Positions 25,664 to 34,400 of a DNA stretch of 38,887 nt are shown piece by piece. The DNA is from Planctomycetaceae bacterium. GTDB lineage: Bacteria > Planctomycetota > Planctomycetia > Pirellulales > Pirellulaceae. Numbering within the stretch: position 1 is the stretch's first letter; each line of letters begins with the position of its first letter. The position numbers and the translations under genes were made by a program. The DNA lies in assembly GCA_012959465.1 (NCBI GenBank), contig DUDC01000046.1, positions 1-38,887 on the forward strand, in the 5' to 3' direction. The notes below the pieces were generated by a model, which searched no databases, was not told the origin of the DNA, and worked only from the letters and a program-made list of their open reading frames with translations.

Positions 25664-26545
25664 TTGGTCGCTCGCATTTTGGATGGCAAAGTCATTGCCC
25701 AGGAGATTCAAGCGGAAATCAGCCGATCTGTCGCTGCACACGTGGCCGCGGGAGGCCCAACACCTGGCTTGGCCGCTGTGTTAGTTGGCGAAGATCCTGC
25801 CAGCGAGGTCTACGTCCGCAACAAACAGCGTGCTTGCAAACGAGTTGGAATCGCCAGTTCTTTGCATCGGTTGCCCCAATTAACCTCGACCGACGAGCTA
25901 CTCGATTTTGTCGGGAAACTCAACGAAGACTCAACCATCCACGGCATATTGGTCCAATTGCCGCTGCCGCAACAAGTCGACGCGGCGCGAATTCTGGACG
26001 CAATCGATCCGGCGAAGGATGTCGACGGATTCCATCCGTACAACGTCGGGCTACTCTCCCAAGGTCGTGCGCGTTTTCTACCTTGCACCCCGCACGGAAT
26101 TCTTCAAATCCTGGCCCGCTGTCAGATCGACATCACTGGAAAACACGCGGTGATACTGGGACGCAGTGACATCGTCGGCAAGCCAATGGCGACGCTGTTA
26201 TCCCAGAAGGACTCGCCGGTCAGTCCGCAATGCTGCAACGCTACGGTCACCCTCTGCCATAGTCGCACGGCGGATCTGCCTTCCATCACGCGGCAAGCAG
26301 ACCTACTCGTAGCTGCCGTTGGACGGGCAAAGTTCGTGACTGCGGAGATGATCCGCCCAGGAGCGGTGGTCATCGACGTCGGGATCAACCGTACCGACAA
26401 TGGGATTGTCGGCGACGTGGATTTCGCAGCCGTCAGCGCAGTTGCCTCAGCCATCACCCCAGTGCCTGGTGGAGTTGGCAGGTTGACCGTCACGATGCTG
26501 CTAGCCAACACTCTCGTCTCGGCTGGCGGCAAGTTGACTTCGTAA
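25664..26545 (+). CDS. folD: Bifunctional methylenetetrahydrofolate dehydrogenase/cyclohydrolase
   Basis: FolD interconverts 5,10-methylene-THF, methenyl-THF and 10-formyl-THF in cytoplasmic one-carbon metabolism. The protein has 293 residues. Visible motifs are ASEVYVRNKQRACKRVGI with the catalytic Lys, GILVQLPLPQQVDAARIL, PAKDVDGFHPYNVG, PCTPHGI, the dinucleotide-binding VILGRSDIVGKPMATLL and the C-terminal PVPGGVGRLTVTMLLANT. A short Cys-containing insert (SPQCCN) sits before ATVTLCHSRT. The best start is TTG at 25664 with AAGGA eight bases upstream; the open frame to 25538 lacks homology. Divergent from the symporter cluster. Confidence 0.94.
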   Translation: MVARILDGKVIAQEIQAEISRSVAAHVAAGGPTPGLAAVLVGEDPASEVYVRNKQRACKRVGIASSLHRLPQLTSTDELLDFVGKLNEDSTIHGILVQLPLPQQVDAARILDAIDPAKDVDGFHPYNVGLLSQGRARFLPCTPHGILQILARCQIDITGKHAVILGRSDIVGKPMATLLSQKDSPVSPQCCNATVTLCHSRTADLPSITRQADLLVAAVGRAKFVTAEMIRPGAVVIDVGINRTDNGIVGDVDFAAVSAVASAITPVPGGVGRLTVTMLLANTLVSAGGKLTS

Positions 26546-26588
26546 ACGTCGAACAATACCAGGACAACGGCCGCGAGACGGCCAGACG

Positions 26589-26786
26589 CTAAGTATTCCG
26601 TAAATCGCCAACGGGTGGCAGCCGCAGGTTATTGCCGAATGCAATGCCGCGTGTCCAGAACGTTCGGAAGCAGCTGTGGCACCGTGTCAACACAAGAAAC
26701 CAGGCAACACGTCGAACCCAACCTCTGGCCGTACGACGACTCTTGGATGCTGTGTGACTACCACACCAAGGACACTGTCCAACCAT
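26589..26786 (-). CDS. Small zinc-ribbon protein
   Basis: A 65-residue basic protein with two Cys pairs, CPWC near the start and CHSC near residue 36, separated by an Arg-rich and hydrophobic stretch (RRTARGWVRRVAWFLVLTR). This 'CPxCGS...R-rich...RCxxC...FW' layout resembles small zinc-ribbon proteins of planctomycetes. The ATG at 26786 follows AAGGG; a second ATG at 26825 would add 13 charged residues. It is convergent with folD. Function unknown; nucleic-acid binding is possible but not shown. Confidence 0.55.
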   Translation of the reverse strand: MVGQCPWCGSHTASKSRRTARGWVRRVAWFLVLTRCHSCFRTFWTRGIAFGNNLRLPPVGDLRNT

Positions 26787-26887
26787 GATTCTGCCCTTTT
26801 TCGATTCTGCCCTCTTTTCCGGCATGACTCAAGAGTGAGCCGTAGTTTTTGCCCGAAATTGTGCATGACTCATAGAATCGACGTCTG

Positions 26888-26922
26888 AAAAAAAACCGGC
26901 ACGATCAGTAACCGGTGTTTCT
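26888..26922 (-). terminator. Putative intrinsic terminator
   Basis: On the minus strand a short imperfect stem (AAACACCGG against CCGGTTT, about 12-base loop) runs into eight T residues (A-run at 26888-26895 on the plus strand). Placed downstream of the metalloprotease gene, beyond the repeat pair. The stem is weak. Confidence 0.45.
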
Positions 26923-26960
26923 TAGGAGCGCTCGGGTGCGGCCTTACCGCAAGGTTGTAT

Positions 26961-27025
26961 TGAGCCCAAGGCGCTAGCCTCGGGTCTTACCATCACACCA
27001 TGACCCAATGCTAAGTCGCTGGCGG
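26961..27025. repeat. REP-like inverted repeat pair, locus 3
   Basis: The left copy (26961-26990) reads TGAGCCCAAGGCGCTAGCCT then CGGGTCTTAC. The right copy (27001-27025), on the opposite strand, reads CCGCCAGCGACTTAGCATTG then GGTCA. The spacer is 10 bases. The right copy covers the last codons and the stop of the metalloprotease gene (27011). Same family as 1642-1720 and 15535-15606. Confidence 0.65.
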
Positions 27026-29683
27026 TATCAAGCGAAGCAAAGCTTGCTGCTGCTCGTACCAATCTCGCAGAGCCCGAGACAACTGAGATGTCTTGAACGC
27101 CTTCAGGTTACTGATGTTCAGTGAGCCATCAACGTCGGCCTTCAGGGCTGTGTGGATCGCAGTCCGCCCAGCTCGAGCCCAAGCCCTATGGGATCCAGCA
27201 GTGTCGGACAGCATGCGTGCGGCTGCGGTGCGCGTCGCCATCTTGTACTTGTAGTCCTCGACAACGACTAGTCCCTTATTCAGTTTTCCAGTCACTCGAT
27301 TTTTCTTGTCCTTTGTGGTGATGATTAATTTGGCGACCGCGATGATCTGCTTCTCGATCTTCGCGATATCGTCATCATCATCGGCGATACCCTCTTGGGC
27401 CTTCACGCCAATGTCGCGTCGCATGGATGCGAGTGTGCCACATGCACGCAACAGGAATTCGTTTTCTAGTTTTCCAAAGTATGTCTTTGCTCGCTCCTTG
27501 ATCAGCTTCTTTTCGTCGTCGGTGAACGTGTATTCCTTGTCGTCTTCACCGATGAAGGGATTGTACGCCTCGGCATCCAGTAACTTGCCGACTTCCTCCG
27601 TAAGCTTCGTAGCCGAGAATTTGTCGCCCGCTGTGGCGCCTGTCGTCTTTTCTTTCAGGTTTAGAGTCAGCGGTAGCGGCAAGACCGAAAACGCCAGACG
27701 ATCGGCTCCACCCACTTTCTTAACTTGTTCCTTCAGACTCTCCCATCGCTTGTCCAATCGTTCCTTGTCGTTCAACGTCCCTGTAAACGCAAAGTCTCGT
27801 TCCAGACGCAACGACCGTACACTGCCGTTGAACCAGCGGAAGACACCCGAGTAGTCACTCGACAACATCGCGGCGTCGAAGGAGGTGTTTAAGCTCAATT
27901 CTTCCAGCGGGATGCGATCGCGTTCATCGCGGGCAGCTTTTGCCGATACGTACGACTCGATCACGCTGTATGGCAGTGAACGAATCGTTGACGAAAGTTC
28001 GTGGTAAGCTGCGACAACCGGCTCTGAGCCGTAATCGAACGTGTTCACGTCTCCATAACGGCCTGCGTCGCCGTCGGTTGCAAACAGCATCTTCTTCTCT
28101 TTGATATCCATCGATTCCAGGTAGCCCCATTGAATCGCAGCCTTGTCATGTGGCAACACTTCGTTCGTAGCGCGAATTTTCCAGCCCGTAAACACGGCGG
28201 CCTTGAACACTGAGTATTCCATGACGGAGTTGGTCGTGTTCTTTTCCTTCCAATCTGGAACTTCCTTTTCTGTAAGGTACTTGGCGAACCATTCATCCAA
28301 CTCCTTCGGACTAATGTCGCCAGCAGTGCTACCGCCAAAATTGTGTCGCAACCCAAGCACGTGCCCAACCTCGTGAGCCACGACGTTACGGACGTAGTCT
28401 TGTGACGCTTGTAGCACGTTACCCTCGGTGACGTCATCTGCGGCCAACAACAGCTCCATGCCTTGGATCATCTGTTGCATGTGCCCCAAGCCACTCATGT
28501 TGCAACATTGGGCCGATTGCAGAAAACTGAGCGACGCCTTCTTCTCGCCACCCTTGTCTCCATCATCCTTGTCGCCATCCTTGTCGTCGCCGTCCTTGTC
28601 GTCGTCATCCTTGTCGCCATCCTTTTTCTCGCCTTCCTCCTCGGCCTTTTTTCGCAAGCGTCGCAGGATCGCGCGGGCCCGGCTCTTGCCACTGAACGCA
28701 AAGACGCTCGTGATGTAGGCTTGGCCGTGAAGCGAACGCCCTGTCCTCGGGTCGATCAGCAAGTCCGCGTAGGCGAAGCCGGCATCGTCCCACGGTACCC
28801 ACTGCACGACGTTGTGATCAGCATCGGGAGCCGTGACACCGTCTGGCGCCTTCTTGGCCTGGATGATCTCTTTGCCAAATGCACGGTTCCAGTACAGAAT
28901 CCCGTCCTTCACTGCATCTTGATAGGCTTCCGGCGTGTTGGCGCTATAGTAAAACAAAATTGGCGAGGCGATATCGAAACGAGCGATGGCTGCCGATGCT
29001 CGACCCGTGTTGAGTTCCAACTGAGATTGCGACTCGAAGAACTGCACGTATCGGTTTGTGCGACCCAGATTCTCGCGCTTGGGAAACGGCAACCCTTTGT
29101 AGGGCGATATGAAATATCGAACTTCGACACGCGATTCATCGTCAGCGCCAAACTGACGGCTGCGTACATGGGCGCTCTGCCGAATGACCAATCGATCCTT
29201 CGACTCGACCACCGAAAATACACGACTGTGTGGCACTTCCAAAACCATCGAAAAGACCCCGGAATCGAAGCCACCTTGCGCATACCATATGTTGGTCATC
29301 ACCCGGTCCATGCCCGAGTTGAAATCAATCACCACTTCCGCGTCGTTTTGCTCCACTATCGGAAACGTCGTCACGAGCTGCTTCGCCGGGAGATCTTCCG
29401 TCACGACCTGACCTTTGCTGGCGTCGTACATGTCGACACCGTCGTGGAACAGTTCAAAAGTGACGATGCGGCCAGCCAATCCTGTGCTGGTCGGGGCCGC
29501 AGTTTGCGGAATCAGCGAGGCAGAGATCATGAACTCTTTGCCCAAGGCGGCCCGCGGAATGGCAACTCGGTTGTGCGGTGCTGGTTTGAGGGCCGGTGTC
29601 TCTTCGGCATGAAGTTGGCAGGCTGACAGAAGCCCAAAAACACTCCAAAGGCACACAGCGACGATCGATCCAGGGAGTCTCAT
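27011..29683 (-). CDS. Zinc-dependent metalloprotease, DUF5117/DUF4953 type, exported
   Basis: An 890-residue secreted metalloprotease. The zinc motif is VAHEVGHVLGLRHNFGGS, an extended HExxHxxGxxH with His437, Glu438, His441 and His447, followed by a TNSVMEYS Met-turn-like segment. The N-terminal half matches DUF5117. The signal segment (about 4-27) contains LLSAC, a good lipobox, followed by QLHAEE, so either a lipoprotein or a soluble periplasmic enzyme is possible. An unusual low-complexity insertion of Lys/Asp/Gly/Glu (about 343-385, KKDGDKDDDDKDGDDKDGDK in part) lies before the active site. The ATG at 29683 gives the proper signal; 29740 adds 19 residues. The stop lies inside a REP-like repeat copy. 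Confidence 0.87.
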   Translation of the reverse strand: MRLPGSIVAVCLWSVFGLLSACQLHAEETPALKPAPHNRVAIPRAALGKEFMISASLIPQTAAPTSTGLAGRIVTFELFHDGVDMYDASKGQVVTEDLPAKQLVTTFPIVEQNDAEVVIDFNSGMDRVMTNIWYAQGGFDSGVFSMVLEVPHSRVFSVVESKDRLVIRQSAHVRSRQFGADDESRVEVRYFISPYKGLPFPKRENLGRTNRYVQFFESQSQLELNTGRASAAIARFDIASPILFYYSANTPEAYQDAVKDGILYWNRAFGKEIIQAKKAPDGVTAPDADHNVVQWVPWDDAGFAYADLLIDPRTGRSLHGQAYITSVFAFSGKSRARAILRRLRKKAEEEGEKKDGDKDDDDKDGDDKDGDKDDGDKGGEKKASLSFLQSAQCCNMSGLGHMQQMIQGMELLLAADDVTEGNVLQASQDYVRNVVAHEVGHVLGLRHNFGGSTAGDISPKELDEWFAKYLTEKEVPDWKEKNTTNSVMEYSVFKAAVFTGWKIRATNEVLPHDKAAIQWGYLESMDIKEKKMLFATDGDAGRYGDVNTFDYGSEPVVAAYHELSSTIRSLPYSVIESYVSAKAARDERDRIPLEELSLNTSFDAAMLSSDYSGVFRWFNGSVRSLRLERDFAFTGTLNDKERLDKRWESLKEQVKKVGGADRLAFSVLPLPLTLNLKEKTTGATAGDKFSATKLTEEVGKLLDAEAYNPFIGEDDKEYTFTDDEKKLIKERAKTYFGKLENEFLLRACGTLASMRRDIGVKAQEGIADDDDDIAKIEKQIIAVAKLIITTKDKKNRVTGKLNKGLVVVEDYKYKMATRTAAARMLSDTAGSHRAWARAGRTAIHTALKADVDGSLNISNLKAFKTSQLSRALRDWYEQQQALLRLIPPAT

Positions 29684-29896
29684 GTTTACTGGTCCGTTTT
29701 TTAATGCTAAAAAATTCGCCGACACAACGTCGGTTAACATAAACTAACACAGTCACTAAGTATAGATATCCTGTTTTGGCTTGTCGTCGCAAATTACCCT
29801 GTTTTACAAGCGAATATCTTCCAACAGCCGGTTATTCAGAGCTTACAACCGGCACCAGCATGCGGTTGGGATTTTGACTAAGGGCGCTTGCTTGCT

Positions 29897-30181
29897 TTAT
29901 TGGCACGGATCGCGACCGGGACTCAGGTCACAGGCCTGGCAGAACGGACACTGATTGGGGTCGACACCCTGCCAATGTTCCGTTTCGTCGTTGCGATAGC
30001 CGATCGTCTCCCGATAGCCGCAATCCAAGCACTTTAGCTCCCAAGTCCAAATCGATAAGTCGGCTGACTCAAAGTGGTTATAACGGCATCGCAGCGGACA
30101 TTGGGACCGGTTCTCAAGCGGACATTGGTCGCGGGGGGGTTGGTCGGGTCGCATGAAAACGTCTTTTCGTCCCTCGGACAT
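29897..30181 (-). CDS. Small cysteine-rich (zinc-ribbon-like) protein
   Basis: A 94-residue protein with eleven cysteines: QCPLENRSQCPLRCRYNHF, LKCLDCGYRE, NQCPFCQACD and a final DPC. The CxxC pairs suggest two bound zinc ions. QCPL occurs twice because GGACATTGG is repeated in the DNA (30095 and 30119 region). The start is uncertain: ATG 30181 or 30154, neither with a good ribosome site. There is no signal peptide. I do not recognise a family. Cysteine spacing and an uninterrupted frame favour a real gene, though a chance ORF cannot be ruled out. Confidence 0.5.
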   Translation of the reverse strand: MSEGRKDVFMRPDQPPRDQCPLENRSQCPLRCRYNHFESADLSIWTWELKCLDCGYRETIGYRNDETEHWQGVDPNQCPFCQACDLSPGRDPCQ

Positions 30182-30423
30182 GCGTGGCTGGGTGCCAGTT
30201 CCAAGTTGGGAGCAGGTGCTCCTCTATTTCGCCCCCGTCTGATGCGGTACGACTGGACGAATCAACAGAGATTCTTATACTAGTGCTTTGTCACACTCGA
30301 ACATACTGGGTTGGCAACATCGTATGGCAAACCTCAAGCGGGGATGCCACGATGGCCCCCTTTCTGCGGTGACGCTTCGAGTTACGATGACTGGCTGAAA
30401 TGAGCCCTGACGGAGAGAATTCG

Positions 30424-30768
30424 GTGTTAATCAAAGTCGACGACATAGTGAAGGTCATTGCGGGCGACGACCGTGGCGCAACGGGCAAAGTCCTCTCGGT
30501 AAATCGCGAAAAAAAGAAAGTGCTCGTCGAAGGCGTCAACCGTGTATACAAACACGTCCGTCGTAGCCAGCGAAACCCACAAGGTGGGCGTCTGTCGAAG
30601 GAAATGCCGGTCGCCGTGTCGAATGTGATGGTCATTTGCCCCCAGACAAACGAGCCGACCCGCATCGGGATCCGCTATTTGGCCGATGGTACCAAGGAAC
30701 GATTTGCCAAGAGTTCCGGCGCCTCACTCGGTTCGCTCTCCCCGGCTCGGCCTTCTCACGCCAGCTAA
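30424..30768 (+). CDS. rplX: 50S ribosomal protein L24
   Basis: A 114-residue L24, an early assembly protein of the large subunit. The KOW motif lies in VKVIAGDDRGATGKVLSVNR, followed by VLVEGVNRVYKHVRRSQRNP and the conserved GGRLSKEMPVAVSNVMVI. The tail (CPQTNEPTRIGIRY...AKSSGASLG) aligns with the zinc-ribbon extension of some L24 proteins, but the two CxxC pairs are reduced to CPQT and AKSS, so zinc binding is unlikely. The best start is GTG at 30424 with GGAGAG upstream, giving MLIKVDD. No other ribosomal genes flank it, whereas L24 is usually inside the spc/S10 cluster. Confidence 0.92.
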   Translation: MLIKVDDIVKVIAGDDRGATGKVLSVNREKKKVLVEGVNRVYKHVRRSQRNPQGGRLSKEMPVAVSNVMVICPQTNEPTRIGIRYLADGTKERFAKSSGASLGSLSPARPSHAS

Positions 30769-30791
30769 CCAAAAAAGTAGCCGCAAGCGAG

Positions 30792-31241
30792 ATGTCCCCC
30801 GAGAACATGCCGGAACCGATCACTGCTGCGGAGTTGATCGACGATTTCGAACTATTCGACGACTGGGAAGAGCGTTTTCAGTACATCGTTGAACTGGGCC
30901 GCGAATTACCGGACCTTCCAGATGAGCATCGTTTAGATGCGAACTTGGTGCAGGGTTGCCAGAGCCGAGTGTGGTTGGTCGGTTCAGTCCGGGACGACGG
31001 CAGCGAAACGCGTGTTGATTTTATTGCCGACAGCGACGCATTGATCGTGAAAGGTCTGATCACCATCATTGTGAAGTTGCTTTCCGGCAAGACTCCCGAC
31101 GAGATCTTGTCGTCGAATATTCGCGAGTTATTTACGCAGCTCGACCTAAAATCCCATCTGATGGACTCTCGCAGTAACGGCCTCAACTCGATGATCGATA
31201 GGGTGGAGTCGCTAGCGAAAATGGCGAGTGCTGAAAACTGA
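30792..31241 (+). CDS. sufE: SufE-family cysteine desulfurase sulfur acceptor
   Basis: A 149-residue SufE protein, which takes sulfur from SufS and passes it to the SufBCD scaffold for Fe-S cluster assembly. The reactive cysteine is Cys56 in NLVQGCQSRVWLV. DWEERFQYIVELGRELP and FIADSDALIVKGLITIIVKL are typical, as is the C-terminal SRSNGLNSMIDRV. The ATG at 30792 has a weak GCGAG upstream; an ATG at 30807 is a second option. It starts 23 bases after rplX, so the two are probably co-transcribed. No other suf genes are nearby. Confidence 0.9.
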   Translation: MSPENMPEPITAAELIDDFELFDDWEERFQYIVELGRELPDLPDEHRLDANLVQGCQSRVWLVGSVRDDGSETRVDFIADSDALIVKGLITIIVKLLSGKTPDEILSSNIRELFTQLDLKSHLMDSRSNGLNSMIDRVESLAKMASAEN

Positions 31242-31486
31242 CTACATGGCATTCACATCGCCGTGGCACTTGCCAACAGTGTGTCCTTCATAGAAGACAC
31301 GAAGCGGGCAAGACTGCGAACATGAGATGACAATTGACAAATAACTAATGACAAATCGACCGCCGATCTTCGAGCGGACTTGAAATCTCACGCCATCTGT
31401 CCAACAACCAAACGAATTTTCGGACCTAAACGGCCCGTTTTTTTAAACCAGAGATTTGCGTGGTACAGTGAGGCCGGTGGGGTAAA

Positions 31487-34400
31487 TCACCTCAACAAGG
31501 ATGAAGACGAGATCTTGGCGGTCCCGATCCAGACCGGACGGAACAATCCGCCAGCACCTTGCCAGTCCTCGACTCGCACCACGATGCGGTTGGTCACACC
31601 GAATTGCACGGCATCGCTCATCAGGTGGCTTGCTTTACTGTCAAACGCAGTGATCCGCCGCTCCCGATCGCCACCACGGCCAATTTCCACGCCGTTGACA
31701 TAGACTTCGTAGTAGTCGTCAGCCCCTTCCAGCGAGAAGTAGACTTGTCGTTGTTTCCACGCCAGCGGAATCACCATCTCGATCTGATACCAGGCCCAAC
31801 CGTCGAGTCCAGCATAACCCTCCGCTTCCCAAGCTCGGCCGATCTTAATCGGCTGCCAGGTTTCAGTTCCCTGTCGTCGGTTCCACTCCTGCTGCATGCC
31901 GATGTTCCGCGGATCTTGGCGGAATTTCCACGTCAGCTTGGTCAGATCGATCCGTTGCTCGCCGAGCTTCTGCCGCATCGCTTGAACCGTTGACGGTTCG
32001 AACACCGACTTGGGAGGTTGGCCATTCAGCAGATGCTCGATCATTTGTGCGGCAACAAATTGGCCAGCCGCGTTGTTCAAACGCCACGAGGTGGCCAGCA
32101 ATCGACCTTTTCCCAACAGAGCTTCAAAAGCCAGACCGTGACTCTGAACATGATCGATATCGTGATTGTCCCAGAGCAACGCTATGGGGTCGACTTCGTC
32201 GAGACAGGAGAGGTTCCGCATCACGGGACCAGCCAAATCGAAGTGTTGTAGTTCGAGCAGAAACTCCCGACCGATGCCGGAGACGAGCGGATGATCCATC
32301 AACAAGGGTCCACCCTTTAGGAACCAATGCTCGCTGGTCTTCAAGCTTTTCGAACGGCCGTCCGCTAGAACGAGTGACCGTCCACCCGACTCCAGGTAAT
32401 CAATCAAGTCGCCGTCCCATCGAGAAGCGATCACCAGTTTGGCATGGGAGACCTTCGGTCTCCAAACTGGCAGATTACGCAGAGACGATGGAAGCAATTC
32501 CATTCGACAGCCAGAATGGCGATAGACGCCAGTCAGTGGAAGTGAAGTCGGAACGGCCCAAATCTTCCATTGATTTTGTGACACTCGCTGACCATCACTC
32601 TCGAGGTACATTCGCACGCTGTAGCGAGTTGCTTTTTCAATAGCGGGCGGTGTCCAAGCGAGGTCCAATACCTTTGCGCAAGTGCCAGCGGCCATTCTCT
32701 TGATCGACGCGCGCCGTGTTAGAACGACTTTGTCTCGATCATCGACGATTTCAACAGTGAATTCGGCTGCGGGCAAATCTGCACTGGGGCCACCGTGATG
32801 CAGATGGAAGTTCAGTACAAGCGGTTGCTTAGCGGTAAACGCGCGACGCTCCTGGGGCGTCTCCATGAGGCAAACGACATCTTGATGCCAACGCCACTCC
32901 TCAAGAGGCCACTTCGCCTTACCAGCATGGTCCAGCAATCCCATTTCCGCGAAAGGAAAGTCGCGAATCACCGACACCACGTATCCAGATGACGGTGAAA
33001 GGCGTCGAAACGTTTCAATCTGATACTTCCGCATCAACATTGCGTATTTCAGACTATCGGCTCTCAGCATCTCCTCACTCGGCGCACCAACGCGTGACGA
33101 CTGTTCCAGATACCAGGATCGATTGGCCGCAAAGTGAATTGGAAACCAAAATGGAAACCTGTTCGACACATCTCCTTCGCCCCGAAGGTGATGGTTTGAC
33201 CGGTTCGCCTGGTAGTCAAGAATGCCCTGCCGGTCGTACCACGTATCGGCCGCAATAGCCTCACCCAACACGAGCGGTTTAGCTTCGCGGTCGGTGATGT
33301 ATTTCTCCAGTTTCGCGATCGCCTGTGGCCAAGTTTGGTTGTTCCCGTAAGGGTGGTCGTCGTAGAAATCGTGCACACGATTCCATTGGATCCAACTGCT
33401 ATCGTCTTCAACGATTGAGCCGGGGACCATCTGGTGGCAGAGGTCATAAATCGCTTCGATCACATCCAGATTAGCTTCTGGTCCGGTCTCACATGTCAAA
33501 CTTCGCAACACGATCGACGGATGATGTCGGTCGTTGGCAAAAAACTCTGAGAACTCCCGTTTCAGTTGTGCTAGTTGGTTGTGCTGCCAGCGTGAATGCC
33601 ATGTCGGATACTCGACCCAAGTGAGCATCCCCATTTCGTCGGCGATTTCGAGATACCGCCTTGGTGGAACCCACAAACAGAACTTCATGAGGTTAAAGCC
33701 ATGTGCACGAGCCTGGCGTAGCTCCTCTCGAAACCAGGCCTCGTCGACGCTCGGTGCAATTCTGGGTGGCGCCCACCCCCAATTCAACACGCCTCGAATC
33801 GTCAATGGGCGATCGTTCAGTCGCAGCGTGCGTCCCTCGGTGGTCACCGTTCGGAAACCGGATCGCAGCGTGATGGAGTCGTCCCATTGGATGACTTGTT
33901 CCAAATTGGCGCTTCCTAAGCGAAGTCGTAGCTCGTAGACAACAGGCGTTTCGGGACTCCAGCGTTGAATGCTGGGAGGTTGCCAATTCAACAGGATCTG
34001 ATCGCCACGGACGATCGCGATTCGCGGCTTATCGGCCGGTTGTAAGCCCTCAACAACAGCAAATCTGCGTTCCGTGCCCCAAATGCCTTTTCCCAACCTC
34101 CGCGTCGTTACCCCGATCCAGGCGTCCGTCGGTAAGCGGCCGTGAAACCGTAGCTTGATTCGCCATCTCTTGCCAACTGCGTCAGCCCAGGCCTCACTTG
34201 TCAGGTCATCGACCCAACAAGGCGCCACAAGACGCAACTCTACCCCCTGCCACAGACCTCCAAAGTGCGGCGCAAATACAGGAAGAAACCCCTGCGAGTC
34301 ATGTCCAACTCGCTCATCCACATGCACCTCGAGGGTATTCTCCTCTTGCAAGTACGGAGTAATATCAACCTGGAAAGGGGTCCAGCCACCCAAATGTTGA

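Noticed and set aside
25519..26169. Plus-strand open frame of 216 codons overlapping folD
   Set aside because: Same-strand out-of-frame shadow; folD motifs lie in the other frame.
28463..29626. Long plus-strand open frame (387 codons) opposite the metalloprotease
   Set aside because: It is the antisense shadow of a gene with a clear zinc motif and signal peptide; its own translation is low-complexity hydrophobic then featureless.
31421..31444. Possible terminator (CGGCCCG followed by a T-run) between sufE and the GH2 gene
   Set aside because: The T-run is good, but I could not draw a stem longer than a few base pairs, so it is not listed as a feature.
31990..32643. Plus-strand open frame of 217 codons inside the GH2 gene
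   Set aside because: Arg/Ser-rich shadow typical of antisense GC-biased reading; the GH2 frame has full domain support.
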